Shown piece by piece: positions 62,294 through 64,000 of a DNA stretch of 64,000 nt (positions within the stretch are counted from its first letter, which is position 1; each line of letters begins with the position of its first letter). Below the pieces are notes generated by a model that was not told the DNA's origin, did not search any database, and was given only the letters and a program-made list of their open reading frames with translations. The position numbers and the translations under genes are program-made. The stretch comes from Cobetia sp. cqz5-12 (GTDB lineage Bacteria > Pseudomonadota > Gammaproteobacteria > Pseudomonadales > Halomonadaceae): the NCBI RefSeq assembly GCF_016495405.1, contig NZ_CP044522.1, forward strand, positions 3,395,638 through 3,459,637, written 5' to 3'.

Positions 62294-64000
62294 ACATCTC
62301 CGGTTTCTTCATCAAGCGCCCGGTCTTCGCCGCGGTGCTGTCGATCCTGATCGTCATCGGCGGGATGCTATCGCTGTTCAAGCTGCCCATCTCCGAGTAT
62401 CCCGAAGTCGTGCCACCCACCGTGGTGGTACGCGCCAACTATCCGGGTGCCAACCCGGAGGTCATCGGATCAACCGTTGCCACGCCGCTGGAGCAGGAGA
62501 TCACCGGCGTCGAAGGCATGTTGTACATGGATTCCCAGGCGACCTCCGATGGTAACCTGACCCTGACCGCGACCTTTGCACTGGGCACCGATCTGGACAA
62601 GGCCCAGGTGCAGGTGCAGAACCGTGTGGCACGTGCCACGCCACGCCTGCCGCAGGAGGTGCAGCAACTCGGCATCACCACCGAGAAGGCCTCGCCCAAC
62701 CTGACGATGGTGGTCCACCTGACCTCCCCGGATGGCCGCTATGACCAGCTGTGGCTGTCCAACTACGCGCGCCTGAATCTCAAGGACAATCTCGCCCGTC
62801 TCGACGGGGTCGGTGACGTGCGCCTGTTCGGTGCCGGTGAGTACTCGATGCGTGTGTGGCTGGACCCGGACGCCGTGGCGGCCCGCGGACTGTCTGCCGG
62901 CGACGTGATCAGTGCGCTGCGTGCGCAGAACCAGCAGGTCGCCGCCGGCTCCGTCGGCGCCCAGCCCGCACCGGATGACAACCAGTTCCAGCGTCTTCTC
63001 AATGTCCGTGGCCGCCTGGAAAGCACCGAAGAATTCGAGAACATCGTCATCCGCGTCGATGAAGATGGCCGCCTGACACGCCTGAAGGATGTCGCGCGTG
63101 TCGAACTGGGCGCCGACAGCTATTCGCTGCGCGCGCAGCTGGATGGCAAGGATGCCGTGGCGATGCCGATCTTCCAGCGCCCCGGTTCGAATGCCATCGC
63201 GCTGTCGGATTCCGTACGCGAGCGCATGAGCGAGATGTCCGACGCCTTCCCGGATGGCGTCAGCTACGACATCGTCTACGACCCGACGGTCTTCGTGCGT
63301 GGCTCCATCGAGGCGGTCATCGACACTCTGTTCGAGGCCATCCTGCTGGTGGTGATCGTGGTGATCCTGTTCCTGCAGACCTGGCGCGCCTCGATCATTC
63401 CGCTGATCGCGGTGCCAGTCTCGCTGATCGGGACGTTTGCGGTCATGCAGCTGATGGGCGTATCGATCAATACGCTGTCGCTGTTCGGACTGGTGCTTGC
63501 CATCGGCATCGTCGTCGATGACGCCATCGTGGTAGTGGAGAATGTCGAGCGCAACATCGAGCTGGGCCATTCGCCCATCGAGGCCACCCAGATCGCCATG
63601 CGCGAGGTGACAGGTCCGATCATCGCCATCGCGCTGGTGCTGACGGCGGTATTCGTGCCGACGGCCTTCATCAGCGGCCTGAGCGGTCAGTTCTACAAGC
63701 AGTTCGCGCTGACCATCACCATCTCGACGATCATCTCGGCCTTCAACTCGCTGACATTGTCACCGGCGCTCTCCGCCCTGCTGCTCAAGCCGCATGGCAG
63801 CAAGCCGGACTGGCTGACGCGCGTCATCGACGGCCTGTTCGGTCGCTGGCTGTTCGCACCGTTCAACCGCGCCTTCAATGCGATGGCCAACGGCTATACC
63901 GGCCTGATCAAGAAACTGCTGCGCTTCGGTGTCATCGTCGGCGTGATCTATCTGGCCCTGCTCGGCGCCACCGGCAAGCTGTTCGACAGCGTGCCCGGCG
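62290..64000 (+). CDS. RND efflux permease, N-terminal part (cut by window edge)
   Basis: An AcrB/MexF-type pump starting at GTG and open to the end of the window (570 codons). TM1 is in the first 30 residues (FFIKRPVFAAVLSILIVIGG), followed by SEYPEVVPPTVVV, the porter domain and the TM4 proton-relay Asp pair in [14 protein letters not shown]. The opening phrase is the hallmark of HAE1 multidrug pumps. It overlaps the adaptor by four bases. The second half is missing, so substrate features cannot be examined. Confidence 0.93.
   Translation, partial: MNISGFFIKRPVFAAVLSILIVIGGMLSLFKLPISEYPEVVPPTVVVRANYPGANPEVIGSTVATPLEQEITGVEGMLYMDSQATSDGNLTLTATFALGTDLDKAQVQVQNRVARATPRLPQEVQQLGITTEKASPNLTMVVHLTSPDGRYDQLWLSNYARLNLKDNLARLDGVGDVRLFGAGEYSMRVWLDPDAVAARGLSAGDVISALRAQNQQVAAGSVGAQPAPDDNQFQRLLNVRGRLESTEEFENIVIRVDEDGRLTRLKDVARVELGADSYSLRAQLDGKDAVAMPIFQRPGSNAIALSDSVRERMSEMSDAFPDGVSYDIVYDPTVFVRGSIEAVIDTLFEAILLVVIVVILFLQTWRASIIPLIAVPVSLIGTFAVMQLMGVSINTLSLFGLVLAIGIVVDDAIVVVENVERNIELGHSPIEATQIAMREVTGPIIAIALVLTAVFVPTAFISGLSGQFYKQFALTITISTIISAFNSLTLSPALSALLLKPHGSKPDWLTRVIDGLFGRWLFAPFNRAFNAMANGYTGLIKKLLRFGVIVGVIYLALLGATGKLFDSVPG

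Overview
The window is high-GC gammaproteobacterial chromosome. The gene content points to Halomonadaceae (Halomonas/Cobetia type): an ectoine-degradation cluster doeA-doeB-doeX, a BCCT choline carrier, a FruB that fuses EIIA, HPr and EI, and Pseudomonas-like arginine uptake genes. This assignment comes from protein-family recognition, not a database search. Coding density is high and many starts overlap the preceding stop (ATGA/GTGA). I saw no rRNA, tRNA, insertion sequence, phage gene or CRISPR array.

Layout. 0-4.7 kb: 3' part of a glutamate racemase gene, then doeX, doeB and doeA (all minus), then ghrA. 4.7-9.4 kb: a DecR-like regulator divergent from a PLP-dependent cysteine desulfhydrase-like enzyme, a DJ-1/PfpI protein, a DUF3108 periplasmic protein and the lysine exporter LysO. 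9.5-12.8 kb: a gluconate module (gntR, gntK, gntP) with a clear GntR-type operator. 13.2-21.9 kb: an envelope-stress module in which an RND adaptor, RND permease, BaeS-like kinase and BaeR-like regulator form one tightly coupled operon. It is followed by a small secreted protein and a secreted protein built of three Spy/CpxP-like units. 21.9-22.9 kb: a gene-free kilobase with repeats, hairpins and an AT island. 22.9-32.3 kb: BetT, then the fructose PTS operon fruB-fruK-fruA with divergent cra. 32.4-35.9 kb: a hybrid kinase (HK-REC-HPt) downstream of a periplasmic molybdopterin-binding-fold protein. 36.1-43.3 kb: PhoD-like phosphatase, HDAC-family deacetylase, MOSC protein and the molybdate transporter modA-modB-modC. 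43.7-53.6 kb: LysR regulators, two GST-family proteins, a GNAT-nitrilase fusion, an MtfA peptidase, gamma-butyrobetaine dioxygenase, a diguanylate cyclase with a His-rich loop, and a Blc lipocalin. 53.9-60.7 kb: a DUF1338 enzyme coupled to astE, then a basic amino acid ABC transporter (aotP, aotJ, aotQ, aotM) and a second binding protein. 61.0-64.0 kb: a second RND pump, cut by the window edge.

How the genes fit together. Much of the window handles compatible solutes and nitrogenous nutrients (ectoine, choline, gamma-butyrobetaine, arginine, cysteine, lysine) and sugars (gluconate, fructose). The least ordinary part is 13-22 kb. In E. coli, BaeSR controls the Mdt RND pump and the periplasmic chaperone Spy. 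Here the pump, the two-component system and Spy-like proteins lie side by side, and the Spy unit has been triplicated in one chain whose promoter region carries three TTGCA boxes exactly 22 bp apart. A second recurring feature is short tandem duplications (7-18 bp) placed at or just after stop codons.
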